Source: Acanthosoma haemorrhoidale (lineage: Eukaryota; Arthropoda; Insecta; Hemiptera; Acanthosomatidae). From it: a stretch of 64,000 bases of DNA. Under the pieces are notes generated by a model, which had not been told where the DNA came from, ran no database searches, and worked only from the letters and a program-made list of their open reading frames with translations. The DNA is taken from positions 120,277,866-120,341,865 of the forward strand of contig OV884011.1 of NCBI GenBank assembly GCA_930367205.1, read 5' to 3'. Both the position numbers and the translations under genes were made by a program. Shown piece by piece: positions 45,841 to 58,910 of this stretch (within the stretch, counting starts at the first letter, position 1; every line of letters starts with the position of its first letter).

Positions 45841-47892
45841 AGCGAGAGTAGAGGCCTCATTGCTTCATGCCAAGCAAATCATCGATGCAATGGAGTAGAT
45901 GTTATAAGACGTAAGTGTAGAAGAGAGAATACGTAACAACTGGATGAAATGAAGGAATGAAAAGGTTTCAAACCGTTAATATGTTGGTGCATCAGCATAT
46001 TTCTGACCTGATAAGAACTAACTAAATACTTCATCGATAGTTAAATAATCTTTGTAGAGGAGAGTATTTTAAAAGAAAAGCTTTATTATGAAGTACAAGC
46101 AAAACACTGGTACATACAAATATTAAGAGTTATGATACTACATACTACTGGGTCGGGTGTTTATGGACTAGTGTCTGGGGGACAAGTGTGAACTGGAACT
46201 AAAGCGGAGACATATGTGTATATCAGAAGGGTTGTTTCGGGGAGGGATGCGGTCACTTACTAAAAAAATAACAAGAACCACCAGTGACTTCCATGAAGTC
46301 CCGAGGCAGCTATACACTAGAAGGGGCTTTTAGCATTATATATATAATATTAGGATTACAATATTCTTATCATTATATAACTGATCATAATTTCATTCCT
46401 TTGTTTTAAGTAAGTATAGTAAACTTGATATACCTCACCACCGCCTTTTTAACACACCATAACCTCCCTATTCTGGTCCAATTCTCAAGGTATTTATGCC
46501 AAGCTTCTGAATAAAACTGAGGAGTTAGGTAAGATGCCTCGAAGTAATATTGATGGATGGACAAATACAAATACTTTGTTCATAGACATGAACTTTTCGA
46601 GAATACCAATAGAATGAGAATACCGAGAGCGTAAGTAGGACATCTGATACATTAATACCATTAGCGTACCAAGCACTCACCCGGTAATTGAAAATTGCTA
46701 CAATTTACGTAGAATAAATTTAATTAGGCCTCTACATCAACGGCTCATAATGAGTGAGGTGGAGCTAATATATACGCCATTACGTTCAGGGGTGAACATT
46801 TCCCGCCAACGTATTAAACCTCCAATTTATTCACCATCTGCGATGATACCGAGACTGGAAGGAAGAGATTTACTGGGGCCGTGCCACGGGCATGCATTAT
46901 ACAAGAGTGGTCTGTATAAAGAGTAGACTCGTAACCGCCAGATCTGCCATTTGCATGGTCGTTAACTCAATGGTCTGATTGTATGTGCGCACGACCTGTG
47001 AGCTATGTTCGAAATAACCGGAAATACATTGACAATGTAACTTACGTTTTATCAAATAATAAAAAATGACTCCTAAATTGTCATATTATGGGATGATTAA
47101 AAATAAAAGAAATGACATTGAACTTGGTTTCAAGTGATTTAAAAAGCCTTTGGACAGAAGTATATGCTTATTAATCAAGACGTTGAGGCGCCTTATTTAT
47201 TACCTCAATCGGTGTGATAGCAAATAGGTACTTTATTAATGACCACTATTTTTCATAAAATTCATTTTATTTGAATGCATCTTAATGCTTCAATGGGAGT
47301 ACAACGCAAAATGGCATACCTCTTATAAAAAGCATTAAGTGAAAACAATGTCAATGACAGCTTTATTGACTTATTTTAACCACAGTAAAAAAAATCAACC
47401 GAATATTGTTAATTAGCCTTGAATGACCTTAAAGTGTATATTGATGATGTTGGAGTGTTAAGCGCGTTTTCTCCTATTAAGAAATAAGACACCTTATGTC
47501 TCTTCACAGCTTTATTGATTTCTACCCGAACGTTTTAAACTGATCGAACCGTCTAAATCGTCCGAGTAAAAAACGATAAAGCTGAATAATCAAAAGTTGT
47601 TTTATTTCTGTTTAATGGGATATCATACTAAATATTACTAACAAAAAAAAAACCGAACAACGGGGTGGTCAAGTTTAAGAGATCTCATTGGAGGACGTGG
47701 GTAAAAAATATAGCCAATCAAAATTATTGTTATTTATCAACAGGGTCCGCCAATGTTCTCACGGCAATTATATCTAGGAATGCCTCGAAGGACGAGATAA
47801 CAGTTACAAGGAGCCCGGCTTGCCTGCCAACACTCCCTTATTTTCTAGAAGACATTTTCTAGAAATAGAGCTCAATAAAAAAAAAAAAACTG
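45841..47892. other. Intergenic
   Basis: Nothing firmly recognised. A GC-richer patch at 46730-46990 is unassigned. The segment 45885-45960 resembles 48395-48465 (GATGCAATGGAGTAGATGTT / CATGCAATGAAGTAGATATT). Confidence 0.4.
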
Positions 47893-48310
47893 CCTACATT
47901 GTAAACGTAATCAGTGACAGACTCGGTAAGTTAAACATCAGTGTAAACGCCGGTAAGACCGACTGCGTAATATTCTCCCTACAAAAGGGGAAAAAAGCCT
48001 TGCCAAAATCATATAGTATAGGAGGGCAAGATAACTCACCGGCTTTCTCAATGCACTATCTGGGTATAAAAATAGATAGGCATCTCCATTTCTGTACTCG
48101 TTTTAGTAATAAAATAAAAAAAGTATGACACAGGTCTTATCGGGTATCTCACTTCCTATCTTCACCCAACCTGTCGCTGCGTCTTCAACTGATGTTATAT
48201 TTATAAATCCTCCGGCCAGCTCAGCTGTACGGTGCCTCTCACTTGACTATCGCTAAAAGTCTCCAATTCCAGAATAGGATGGTATCATGAGAAAAGTGGT
48301 CAGACATACC
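47893..48310 (+). pseudogene. Jockey-like (family B) RT fragment
   Basis: The frame reads LGKLNISVNAGKTDCVIFS, then HYLGIKIDRHLHF, then after a stop SPNLSLRLQLMLYL and LRPAQLYGAPL. It matches the RT region of the longer element at 52790-53110 (RLGRLNISVNAGKTDCVIFS; SPNPSLRLKLLIYKSILRP). It is truncated at both ends. Confidence 0.75.
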
Positions 48311-49652
48311 TGGTTACCATACATGTGCTCTAGATTTCTAGACCACATGACTGGGGGCCCATGGCTAGGAGCTCATCGTTTTATAAAAAAAGTCTTTCAT
48401 GCAATGAAGTAGATATTATAAGCGGTTACACAAGTGGAGAGAAGACGTAAAAACTGGAAGTTTCTTGTTCTAAATTATAGTTCTTAATTGGTAAAACAAC
48501 GACTTAAGATGTTAATTGTTCTCCTATTGTTCTAGTTTGAGCACGAAAACTGGTGAAAATTACTGTAGTGATGATATTGCAGTTTCTAAACTTTAACGCG
48601 AGCTCTCTGAGCGCCCATCACTAACGAACCGTTCGATCTCCCGAGGAACAAATCGCATTCGACCCAGCCAAATATTTGGCTGTATTTGGGAATATTTGCC
48701 CTGGTACAATTCCGAATGCAGAAGGCCGATCACGGCTTATCGGGTCGAAAGCAACGTTTAGCAAAACAAGCGGGCCAGATCAAACAAAAGAGCGGAGTTA
48801 ATGATGTTTATATTTGAGAGGAAGCAATGTTTGCTGTGGAGTTAGGCCGGTCATACGCAGTCGCCCATTCATCTGTCCGCGGTGTGTGGGGTTCCCTCTC
48901 AGCCGGCGCTCTATGGACTTGTTAATTACTTAAAAGTTCCCCTTCAGAATTGCTCCGACTGGAAAACACCGTCATTCTCTTCTCTATTCACCACCAACTT
49001 TGCCGTGCCCGGTCCTTCTCCACCTCAAAAAAAAAAAAAAAAAAGAACTAGAGAAAAAAACTTTTCACCATTTCGAGTAATGAAAGCTGTGAATAAGCCG
49101 GAATTAAGGGGAGGTTTTTCCTTCATCCCACATCTCAAAAACCGTTTCTTTTAATATTTTTTATTTATTAAATCTTTTTTCCCATAAAATAAGCATTCTT
49201 GTATCAAAGCCACGAATACGTCTTCACCACGAATAATTAGAAGTTCCCCTCTTCTTGGCTCGGAAAATATCTACCTATGTTTCCATATTTTAAACCTTAA
49301 AGCCTCAGTTAAGAGAGGGGTAAACTAGTGTACAAAACACCTGAAGCCACTAGGGGGCGCGTCGAGGCCACCCCTCGCCTCTGACCTGCCTATATAATGG
49401 CCAGATTCGGGGCTTTTTGCCAATAGTGGAGCTGCCGTTGTGTCAACATCTTCCGATTTGATCCAGCCACCATCTTTCCTCGACGCCATCACCACGCTAC
49501 GCCTGTTTATAGCGTCTCAGGTGACTCCTATTAAGGTAAACGTTTTTTAAACCTTTTGCTAGTGCATTGTTTTTTCAAGCATTAAATGGGAACGCTTCCC
49601 CAATAGAAAGAATTTTACCGTTATTTTGTGAACTCTTATTGGAACAATAGAG
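48311..49652. other. Intergenic, partly GC-rich, and possible 5' UTR of family B
   Basis: 48590-48920 is GC-rich with no recognised frame. An A-run lies at 49027-49044. 49340-49650 precedes ORF1 of family B and may be its 5' UTR, but its 5' border could not be set. Confidence 0.35.
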
Positions 49653-50884
49653 ATGGAAGTGGACGCTTCTAGGAAGCGACCGGCTTTCCTAACAGCCACC
49701 ACGGACAGTGAAGACAAGGGCTTCGAATACCCTAAAATTACTGTCAAGCTGGACCTAGAGCAAAAAACCCGACGAAGATCGGGAATAAATTTTAGGCTCT
49801 TGCGAGTGAGACGCCAGAAAGTCTAAACCCCGCTGCTCCGGACACTAGGAAGCCACCGCCAATCGTTGTCTCGGGAGAGACAACAACCGATTTAACACAG
49901 CAGCTCAGCAGAGCAAATATAAATAGTTTCACCCTCAGGAAGACGAGGGAGGGCGTTACAATTTATCCTGATCAGGAAGAGGAACGAGTAAAGATATTGG
50001 AATTACTCGAAACAGGCGGGAAGGGGTACCATTCATTTGCCCCAAGAGGTGGCAAAAGAAACAAGAAGTAGTTAATTCTCGGACTTGATGTCCAGGAGGA
50101 CATCAAGGAAATTTCAGATGTAATAAAAGAAAACATCCTGGAAGTCGTCGATGTGTGACGTCTGAGAAAATGTGACCCAACCGGTCGCCAACAGGATATT
50201 GCGCCAGTGCTGGTAACAGCTAATGCCAGCGTCACATTGAAGTCAATGAAAAAGATACGCGCCATTAACCACGTCATAGTTCGTGTCGTGACGTTCAAGG
50301 AACAGCGAGGCGCCCCGCAATGCCATCGATGTCAAGAATTTGGCAACACACGAAACCACTGCGGCCGGAAATTAAAATGTGTTAGATGTGCGGGACCCCA
50401 CGAGATAGCGCAATGTCCAAGGAATGATTCAGCCCCGCTCAAGTACTCCAACTTCGGCGAGGCTCACCCGGCGTCCTACAGAGGCTGCACAAGGCGAAAG
50501 GAAATACTAGCCAGAATGAAACCAGCCCTCAACAGAATGCTGCCCCAGCAGAAGAAACGCCGCCAGAACGAGCCAAGAATGAGGCCGGCTCCACCGCCAT
50601 CCACCAGTGCTTGGAGGAACCCGCTCTTTAAGCTGTTCAAGGACAGAGATGAAGAACCGGCCTACCCCTCCACGTCGAGAGCTGCCCCCTCCACGCCGAG
50701 AGCGGCTCCCACCTCGTCGAGAACGGCTCCTAAAACATCGGAAGACAATTTTAAATGTAAGTACCTAGATCCTAGGCTAAAGCGTCAAGAACTTGAATGC
50801 GGACCGAAATGGGTAACTGCCCTAGTAGATTTCAGTAGCCAAATGTTCATGGCTATAATATCTGGAAATCAACAACAATGGTAG
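49653..50884 (+). pseudogene. Jockey-like (family B) ORF1, disrupted
   Basis: ATG at 49653 opens MEVDASRKRPAFL; after a frame change near 49800 the frame continues through TRKPPPIVVSGE (about 49845), VTIYPDQEEERVKILELLE and FAPRGGKRNKK, with in-frame stops at about 50068 and 50156. From 50207 the frame is open to 50884. It has CCHC knuckles CHRCQEFGNTRNHC and CVRCAGPHEIAQC; the third, expected as C-X2-C, reads YSNFGEAHPASYRGC, so both leading Cys are lost. Then comes a Pro/Ser/Ala-rich tail with repeated AAPSTPRAAPTSSRTAP units. It is the RNA-binding partner of ORF2. Confidence 0.8.
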
Positions 50885-53378
50885 CTCACCAAATATTAAA
50901 TTTTAACGTTGATGGTCTCCTGACAAAAATAGATGAGGTAGAAGTGTTGTTAGCGCTGTACTGACCAGATATTGAAGTTTTGACAGACACTAGGGTGTCT
51001 ACACAATCGATCCACATTAAAGGTTATTCAACTGCCATTGAAAGGGTTAACGGATACGGAGGCGTTCTCATTGCTATACGCCTTGGTATCAATTGAAAGA
51101 AAGTGGCTTCACCACTGACTACAACTGATCCCAAGCTTCACCACTTGACAGTTAAGGTAAATTTGGGGAGACCCATTTACCTTACCGCTCTATACAGGAG
51201 ATCGTACGCGTACTCTCCAGCAGTACTCAGCCCTGCTACACGCATGTTCGCAGAGATCTAACCACTGGGTGGTGGGAGATCTCAATGCGAGACACACGAT
51301 GTGGTATAACACCGCAACAAACAGGGCTGGGAGACTCCTGTTGACAACGCCGTTTACGGTCGTTCACCCCCAGACTTTTACTTTTCGACATAGAAGTAAC
51401 CCGCAAGCTACCTCGACGATTGACTTACTACTGACAGACAACCCCACCGTATCACTAGTTGCACCGCCCTTGACTTTATTACGTCTGATCACAGGCCAGT
51501 ACTGTATGCAGTGGAAGGTAAAGTGGCGACCCCTCGCCCCACGAGATACGACTACTGTCGTGCCGACTGGGATCTGTATCGGTCGCTTATTTACCATAAC
51601 CTGCATACGGTGCCAATTCTCCGCACGAAAGAAGACGTAGATCTGCAACTAACTTTCATAACTGACGCAGCAAACACTGTGATCCCGAAGTTCACTCCCA
51701 TGCCACCGTCTCCACGACCACCTCCAGACCACATTCTTAAAATTATTGCCTTGCGCCATAATTCTCGTCGAATTCTCTCACAAGTGGCGCAGTGACAAGA
51801 GAGATTTCGTAGCACTTACGGAGATCACAGAAAGTTTTGGAAGCTGTTGAAGACTACAAAAGGCAAGACAGCGACTGTCCGTCTTCACGAAGGCGACACT
51901 GTTCTGACTGCTGAGCAACAGGCTAAAAACTAGCCGACCAATACGCTAGGGACATTACACTAGGACGGGATACTACCACATGCCTCCTCCGGTAGATGCT
52001 GAGGAAAACCAGATGTTTGTATCACCGCAGCAGCTTAAGGCGATTCTTCGCCGGTGTCACGGAAACCGAGCACCAGGGCACGACGGGATACAAACAGTGC
52101 TGCTCAAACAAATGCCGAGGAGAGGGATAGTACAACTAGCAAACTTATACAACTCTTGTATAAGATTGCGGTACTTTCCTGATACATGGAAACAAGCCTT
52201 CTTGTTCCCATTACTAAAGCCAGCCAAGAGCTGAGATCACCCAGCCCACTATTGCCCGATCAGCCTGTTACCTCAGATGGGAAAAATTTTTGAGAAGATT
52301 CTTTTGAATTATCTCAAAGATTACTGCTCGGAAAATGACATCATTCCACCAGAGCAGACTGGATTCCAATCCAGTATGAGCCCAGAGCACCCCCTTCTGA
52401 AGGTGCAGTCAGAAGCTAGCCATAACATGAAGAGGAACATAGCCACGGCTATGATTTCCATTGATTGCACCCAAGCGTTTGACTCGGTGTCTCACGGGAC
52501 ACTGTGTCAAATGCTCTGCGACCGGGAATGCCCGGAACATCTGTATTCAATTCTTGCTAGCTTCCTGAAAAACAGATCGATGCGGGTGCGGGTGGGTGAT
52601 AGCTTCTCCAAAGTTGGGCCACTGACCGGTGGAGTACCCCAAGGAGCCGTCTTATCCCCTCTACTATTCAACGTATACACGTCTGAGATTGTCGGAGCCC
52701 GTTACAAAAAACTGTAGTGGTGTACAGTAGCAGCATGAGTGCCAAGGTGGCTCTAAGACAGGCTGAAGTAACCTGTAACCAGATCAGTGAGAGATTAGGG
52801 AGACTCAATATCTCTGTAAACGCGGGTAAGACTGACTGCGTTATTTTCTCTTTCCAAAAGGTAATCTACCTACTAGTTACATAGTTGGAACGGAGGAAAA
52901 TTCACCAGCCAACAACCTAGTATATCTGGAAATTAAAATGGACAGACACCTCCATTTTATTAACCATTTTACGAAGAATTTGAAGTAAACACGCACGAAG
53001 TCTAACCGACTTACGCACTTATTGACTTCCCCCAATCCATCACTGCGTCTGAAGCTACTGATCTACAAGAGTATACTCAGGCCTACACTGCTGTATGGTG
53101 CACCGCTTTTTCGCTATCTGACGTATACGGCAGCTCGGCGACTCCAACAATTCCAAAACGGTATACTATTGAAAGTAGTCAGAGGTACATTCGAGCAGCG
53201 GAGCAGCAGTGAGCTTCACGAGATCTTTGAGCTGCCTACGGTGGATAAATTCATCCAACGTAGACATATCAATTTTTTTGACTCCCTACAATACTTGACA
53301 AACCCGGTGTTTAACACGATAACCCCTACTCCGTTCCCCCACCAATGGCAGGATGCTGTCGCGACTGGAACGCTTTAA
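50878..53378 (+). pseudogene. Jockey-like (family B) ORF2: endonuclease and reverse transcriptase, inactivated
   Basis: It starts with MVAHQILNFNVDGL (50878), overlapping the end of ORF1. Endonuclease: VVGDLNARHTMWYNT (51270-51315), STIDLLLTDN, SDHRPVLY. RT: NRAPGHDGIQTVLLKQM (52069-52118), YCPISLLPQMGKIFEKILL (52251-52303), AMISIDCTQAFDSVSHG (52450-52500, motif A), TGGVPQGAVLSPLLFN (52627-52674). Immediately afterwards, at about 52690-52715, the FADD box is missing: the sequence runs from SEIVGARYKKL to VYSSSMSAKVALRQ. C-terminal RT continues to 53378. There are several stops and indels as well. Confidence 0.85.
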
Positions 53379-53628
53379 TCTTAGGTTTTAGGTTTAGGTT
53401 TTAGTGTTAGTGTTTTCCACGGTTGCAAGCTGAAGGTGAGCCTCATCACCTAGTGAGTGTATGTGTATTGGACTTATTAACAACAATCAGAAAGTATTAT
53501 ATTTTATACACTCCTTCGAATGCATCTGCAAATGCAGCACGAGGAGACAGCTGTAATTCCAAATTTATTTAGTTATTTTTGTAATTGTATATATATTATC
53601 AATAAAGAGGTTTTGAAAAAAAAAAAAC
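53379..53628 (+). other. 3' UTR and poly(A) of family B element
   Basis: AATAAA at about 53601 (ATCAATAAAGAGG) followed by GGTTTTG and a 12-base A-run ending at 53628 mark the 3' end. Confidence 0.75.
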
Positions 53629-54826
53629 CTATTGCCACAGAGACAATACCCATAGAGACCCCAGACAATCTTCCGGAGCGCATATCGAGATTGGATATGA
53701 TCATTCTGACTCCCCCAGCCAGCCCTACTTCCAAAACTGAAACTATTGAGGGATTCGAACAGCCCAAACGACACTGTTGACCCAGAACAGTGCCGCAAAT
53801 TTCAACCCAGGTTACGAACTCTTTTGAACCACTAACACGGTTCAACCTCATAGATCCCAAGCCGAGCCCAAGCCAATACCTCCCCTAGTCATGGGAAAGT
53901 TAAATAGCTACGGCCTTACACGTCTATTAAACGAACACGAAATTTAGGGATAACGAGTATTAAAAGGGCAACAGGGCACAGAATTGTTTTGTTGCACGGA
54001 GCAAGACGTGATATCAACAGTCGCCACTGTTAAAGATGCTAAAATACTTTTCCACATATAAGTCCCGAAGGGACCAAACCCAATAAAAAGTTTCTATTAC
54101 ACGAATTCAACCTAACTCACCCCATCAAAAAAATTCAAAACAACATCATTCCTGCAGGTAGTATAATCGCGGTATACAGACTAAGAAAAAGCGACAAAAT
54201 GGCGCCAAAACTGAAATTGAACCGGTTCCGTTAATAGGGGACGCCACTCTCACAGCAGATAAACTAAAACAAATCCGCAACGTAAACAATGTGATCTTTA
54301 AAGTAAGCACATATAACGAGAGACGATGCCCCCCTATGTGCCTCTATTGCCTGGAATATAGCCATACTAGGCGATATTGTTTCAAATCTCCTATATGTGT
54401 GAGGTGTAGCTAGCCTTACGAAACAAAAGAATGCCCACGTGAACAGGCAGTGCCCGTAAACTGTGCTAACTGTGGGGAGGGCCTTGTGGCCTAAATTCAA
54501 CAATGCCTCCACAGAATCAAACTGATGCAGCCAATGAAGGTTCGACGCCAAGCCCAGCACAACACAAATGCACCATATAGGGCCGCTAGATACAGTCCAG
54601 CACCCCCACCTCCAAGACAAACGGTTTCATATTCTCAGGTGGCCTCTAGGAAGCACCTGATTACAGAGAAGTTTCCAGCGCCCTCGGCTCCACCTATTTC
54701 AAATATGGATGCCATGTTCAACATGTTAGGTGCCATGATAATATCCATGAATCATCTGACGTCACAGTTGGACTGGCTATACCTTAGAGAATGGCAACTC
54801 CATGATTGGGCACAATATTTTTTATA
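53629..54826 (+). pseudogene. Jockey-like (family C) ORF1, disrupted
   Basis: It begins right after the poly(A) of family B, mid-ORF1: DNLPERISRLDMIILTPPAS. After degraded sequence the frame resumes with ATLTADKLKQIRNVNNVIFKV (54245-54305) and knuckles CLYCLEYSHTRRYC (54341-54382) and CVRC (54399), then CANCGEG (54463). The tail (54525-54826) is Pro/Ala/Gln-rich with QTVSYSQVASRKH. Several stops are present. Confidence 0.75.
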
Positions 54827-55786
54827 ATAACGTTTGCAGCCTTAGGCCCAAACAGGGCAACGTCGAAGCAGCATTGCGCTTCCATAATCCGGATGTCGCA
54901 ACTCTAACAGATACCAGACTGAAGAAGGACTGCTACTGTCGTTTCCAAGGCTACTCTACCTGCCTGCGGACACAGAAAGAGTCATGGCTATTCTAGTCAG
55001 GCAGGAAGTGCAAAAGTTTAGACCCAGTGCCACTGGACAGAAGCCACTATGTAGTCACCCTCCAATTCCATTGTGTAGCAATATGATTGTGACTGGGATT
55101 TACAGACGGCCAAGAACAAACCTGACGACAGGCAGGCTCTTGATAACTCAGGTCAGCAAAGACAAAAGGCACGTCATTATTGGACCTTAATACCAACCAC
55201 AGCTGGTGGATTGGAACAAGAGATAATGCCTTCGGCAGACATATCATTAAGACGCCGTTCACAGCGAGCCACCCAGGCGTACCGACATTTAGACAATATG
55301 GCGATCCAGATAGGACCTCCACACCGGACCTATTCCTGACTCAACAACCTTATCGAGTCACCGGCTGCTCGGCGCTCGACTTCGAATCTTCGGACCATCG
55401 GCCTATTCTCTACGAGCTAGAAGGCAATATTCCAGAGCCACCAGAAGAACAGGTTTTGGACAAAGAACAAAGATCTGAGACTGGTGTTAAACGCTCTCAC
55501 AACCCAGATTTAATCTCTGATGATCCAGTGGAAGAGCTCCATATGGGATTACCGTCTCCGCAGTTTACATAGTGACTAAAAAGCATTCTGGCTGCTAGTG
55601 AAAACCACTGTAACCAAGAAGAATGACAGGAGCCAATCACAGTGCCCGACCGGCAGACCCCTACCCCCACCACCATACATACCTCCTACCACCAGGTTGC
55701 AGCATGCATTCGTCGAACCAGAGGCAACAGAGCACCAGGGGATGATGACATCCAGATCATTCTTCTGAAGCAGCACATAAACTACC
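54802..55786 (+). pseudogene. Jockey-like (family C) ORF2 N-terminal part
   Basis: Endonuclease blocks: NVCSLRPKQGNVEAALRFHN (54831), VATLTDTRLKKDCYC, LDLNTNHSWWIGTRDNAFG (55180), STPDLFLTQQPYRVTGC and SSDHRPILYELEG (55390-55430). RT begins with RTRGNRAPGDDDIQIILLKQH (about 55720-55780) and then ends abruptly at an LTR fragment. Frameshifts are present. The rest of RT is missing. Confidence 0.75.
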
Positions 55787-55870
55787 TATAATACCTACCT
55801 TGTTCCTCTTCTCCGGAGCATAGTGCACTGTCGGGGCACATCTTCTATGATCTTATGGAGTATGATCAAT
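55785..55870 (+). repeat. Kabuki-like LTR fragment
   Basis: TACCTACCTTGTTCCTCTTC, then GTCGGGGCACAT and TATGGAGTATGATC, align with 1848-1915 and 7640-7700. The 3' terminus is absent. Confidence 0.6.
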
Positions 55871-56323
55871 ACGAATAAAGCTGCCCGCGGACTAGGCCAC
55901 CAGCAAAAGTCAAAGACCACAGGTCCACCCATTTTATCTCTTTCTTGACGCTCTTCGGACAACGGCCGGGTTGTAGTGACCATAGCCCGCGGTGGGCGTC
56001 CTCCCCCCTTGGGGAGATTTCCTGATACTACTAATAAACGCTAATGTACGGTCCGGAAACGTTTACTGAGGCTTTAAATAACAAAGCTTTGAGGAGGAAT
56101 CAAGGCGTAGAAGTATATCTTACTTCCCATTATCGTGTGTGCTAAACAAAATCTGTTAGTGCTAACTTGTTCTAGAATAATTGTAAGGAAGGAAGGGATG
56201 ACTAACCATATTATTTAATAAAATAATAGATGCTACAATATCTAATAATAAACATACAATTTTTTCAAGGGAAGGAGATTTCTAAAACAATAAATAAATT
56301 GTGATTAAACAAAACGGAATGGT
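55871..56323. other. Unassigned sequence
   Basis: A GC-rich segment 55880-56020 of unknown origin, then AT-rich DNA. Nothing recognised. Confidence 0.35.
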
Positions 56324-56395
56324 GGAGACTCGTATCTGTGACTGCACTAATATCCAATTGGTGGGGGGGGGCTCTACCAACTGAGCCCCCATGAA
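56324..56395 (-). repeat. tRNA-derived sequence (SINE head or tRNA relic)
   Basis: On the minus strand, GGGCTCAGTTGGTAGAGC (about 56388-56371) is a textbook tRNA D-arm/A box, and GATACGAGTCTCC (56336-56324) resembles a B box. A run of nine C sits between them. The acceptor ends do not pair, so it is not a functional tRNA. Confidence 0.6.
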
Positions 56396-56490
56396 TCCAC
56401 ATTGGCTAAACTTGCTGTAAAAATCACTTAGCCTTGAGAATATATATGGTTAGAAAAGTTTGTGGGGAGACAGGTTTAATTTTTTAGGTT

Positions 56491-56772
56491 TTAATAAAAC
56501 TTATTATTGGACATAAAACGAAAAAAAAATTGTTGGGGCAAGTTGGAGGGAAGAGAGTAACAAAGGTTCACGCCACGGATCAAAAAAAGACCAGACAAAT
56601 AAAACAGTTTTTGGGATTGGCGATACATGTCGGATAGTCGGAATCTACTATTGCGAGATTTGACAGCTGATTGGAGTTTGTCAGTTTGGAGGAGGTTGTA
56701 AAGGCAATGAGTCATGATTATACTGAAGAGAAAGGTCCGAGAAAGTCTTAACGGTCTGCAGAAGTATCCCAC
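56491..56772 (-). pseudogene. Non-LTR retrotransposon RT tail relic (CR1-like)
   Basis: The 93-codon frame contains SRNSRFRLSDMYRQSQKLFY and GVNLCYSLPSNL, resembling the common RT-tail pattern of R...R..FF..R.V.LWN.LP. It overlaps an A-run at its 3' side. The assignment is tentative. Confidence 0.35.
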
Positions 56773-58905
56773 CTCGGAGAAGTGCCCTGAAATGCGACAT
56801 TCTCTGGGAATCTGATAATGCTCAACTGATAATGCTGAGAAAACGATTTATCAGCCACTTTAACTAAGCCTCGAGATCCTCAAAGAGGCTACCTCTTTAA
56901 CCGTAGTCAAAGTGGAGGAAGACAATATAGGGAATCATCAGTTGGCGCTTTTGTTGTTGGAGTAGTTGACGAAATATGTATTTATATATATTGTATAGAT
57001 TTATATAATTAAAATAATATAAGTTAGTTGGATGAATCACTGAGTAATTGATTACTGGACCTCAATCAAGTGTCTTGCATTGTTGATTTTATTTCTAGCA
57101 TACTCGGGGCATCAACTGGATGAAGGATATTTATTATCTATCTACGTCAAATATTTAATTCATGATTTCTTGTTATAACAACATATACAAAAGAAAATAC
57201 GCAAAAGAAATTATTAATAAAAATATGATCTTCAATTTGTTTCCCCATTAAAAAAATTGTGACTTGTGAATATGGCTTGAGGATTCATGTTCTTTAGCTT
57301 CAACAGTGGAACTACAAACACCAGATCAAACAAAGAGACACTGTTGTAAACACGACGGTTTCTGATTTTTTTAAACTAACGAAAAAAATCGTATTCTGCA
57401 CAAGAAATTTAATGATATAATACACTGCACAAAATAAAATAAGCTATTCGAGCAAGGATCTGAAATGAACATATCATGACAAAAAAATTATAAAAACCAA
57501 GTGGTAGCCAACTGAAGTCCCAACTGGCTTCCGGAAACTCAGCGAAGCGCAGAATAAGGTGTGAAAGGAAGACAAAGGAACCGTACACAAAAGACGCTGC
57601 CAATTAACATTCTTTCAACAGCCGGCAAAGGGAGAGAGAGGGTGGGACGGAGCGGAAGGGGGGAGGGGTGCGTGCCCCCAAAGAGGCAAAGTAAGAGAAC
57701 TTTAAATTGATTCCGGCCAGAGATTTAATCACTCGCCGAAGGTGAGAGAAGTTCCAAAAACCGGGACCCCCTTATCTTCCCAACAATAACACGTTTTAAA
57801 TCAACTTTTTGGAGTCCTTAAACTACTTCTTCCTGCCTTACAACTTCTTTCTCTTCATTATCATCCAAGGCCAGTGCCACCTTCTGCAATATCCCAATTA
57901 CAAACTGGTTTAGATTCAGGGGTGTGAACCCTGCTTCAGTTCAGTAATTGTTATGGCTTAAAGCAGGCCTGGCCGTGACGTAACATTGTGCAGCCCAACG
58001 GTGATTTTATATTTCTATTGAAACTGTTATTTCTCGTTATAATTATACAAAAAATATTAAATCGACAAAGTTAAATAGGGGAGACCCATTACTTTTAAAA
58101 AATTTTCAGTAAATTATTGTATAATGTACATCATTATACCTTTGCACAATACAGATAACAATGTGTAGAAATCAGAAATTGTATAAAATGTGGCCAGGCT
58201 ACAGGAAATATAATGAATAAATTGTAAATAGTTTAATTTGTAGAGCATATGTTGAATTTTTGTAACAAGTAGATATGAAAAAAATAATAATAAATATATA
58301 ATTAAATAAAAATAAATAAACAAACAAAAATCAGCATGTGTCATTGTTATAATGCACGAGTGTGACTGCGAAGTCTGATATTCAGTTTCTTATTGTATTT
58401 TCTTTTGCATCTTGCTTCTACCCTCGAATTGAAAGAATTAAGAACGAACGAATACTTCCGTCTCCATGAACAGAAAATTAGGAGTTATCGGAACCAACAG
58501 TTCGATATTCTTTGCCCCGCGAAGACAAAAAAAAACCCTGCGCTTGGGTCCGTCATCGGTTCGCTATCCACTGCACAAACGACTAAACTAACTTTTTTTG
58601 ACTAACTGGCTAGTTTAGTAGGTTTTTTGGGTGTAGGGCTAGTTGAGTAACAGTGACATCTGAAGATATCAGATTTCTTTTTTCTAAAGAAATTCTGAGA
58701 TTTATTCAAGTGAGTGTATTCTGCTAATGTAAGTAAAATTACAAATTAGTTGGAATTTAATAAAATGTTAAATTGATAAAATTTACTATACATTTTAAAG
58801 TGTCAAATGATCACGATTCGCATTAATTTTAGAAAAGTTATTAAATATTGGTAATTTTACATAATTATAATAAATACATCATTAGAAAACATTACCTAGT
58901 AATTA
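56773..58905. other. Intergenic, no confirmed gene
   Basis: AT-rich. 57610-57740 is a purine-rich GC patch. 58120-58240 is weakly similar to the inverted-repeat arm at 63690-63780 (CTACAGGAAATATAATGAAT...TTGTAAATAG). Confidence 0.4.
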
Positions 58906-58910
58906 CCTAT

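Noticed and set aside
56324..56395. Functional tRNA gene
   Set aside because: The acceptor ends do not pair and a C-run disrupts the anticodon region.
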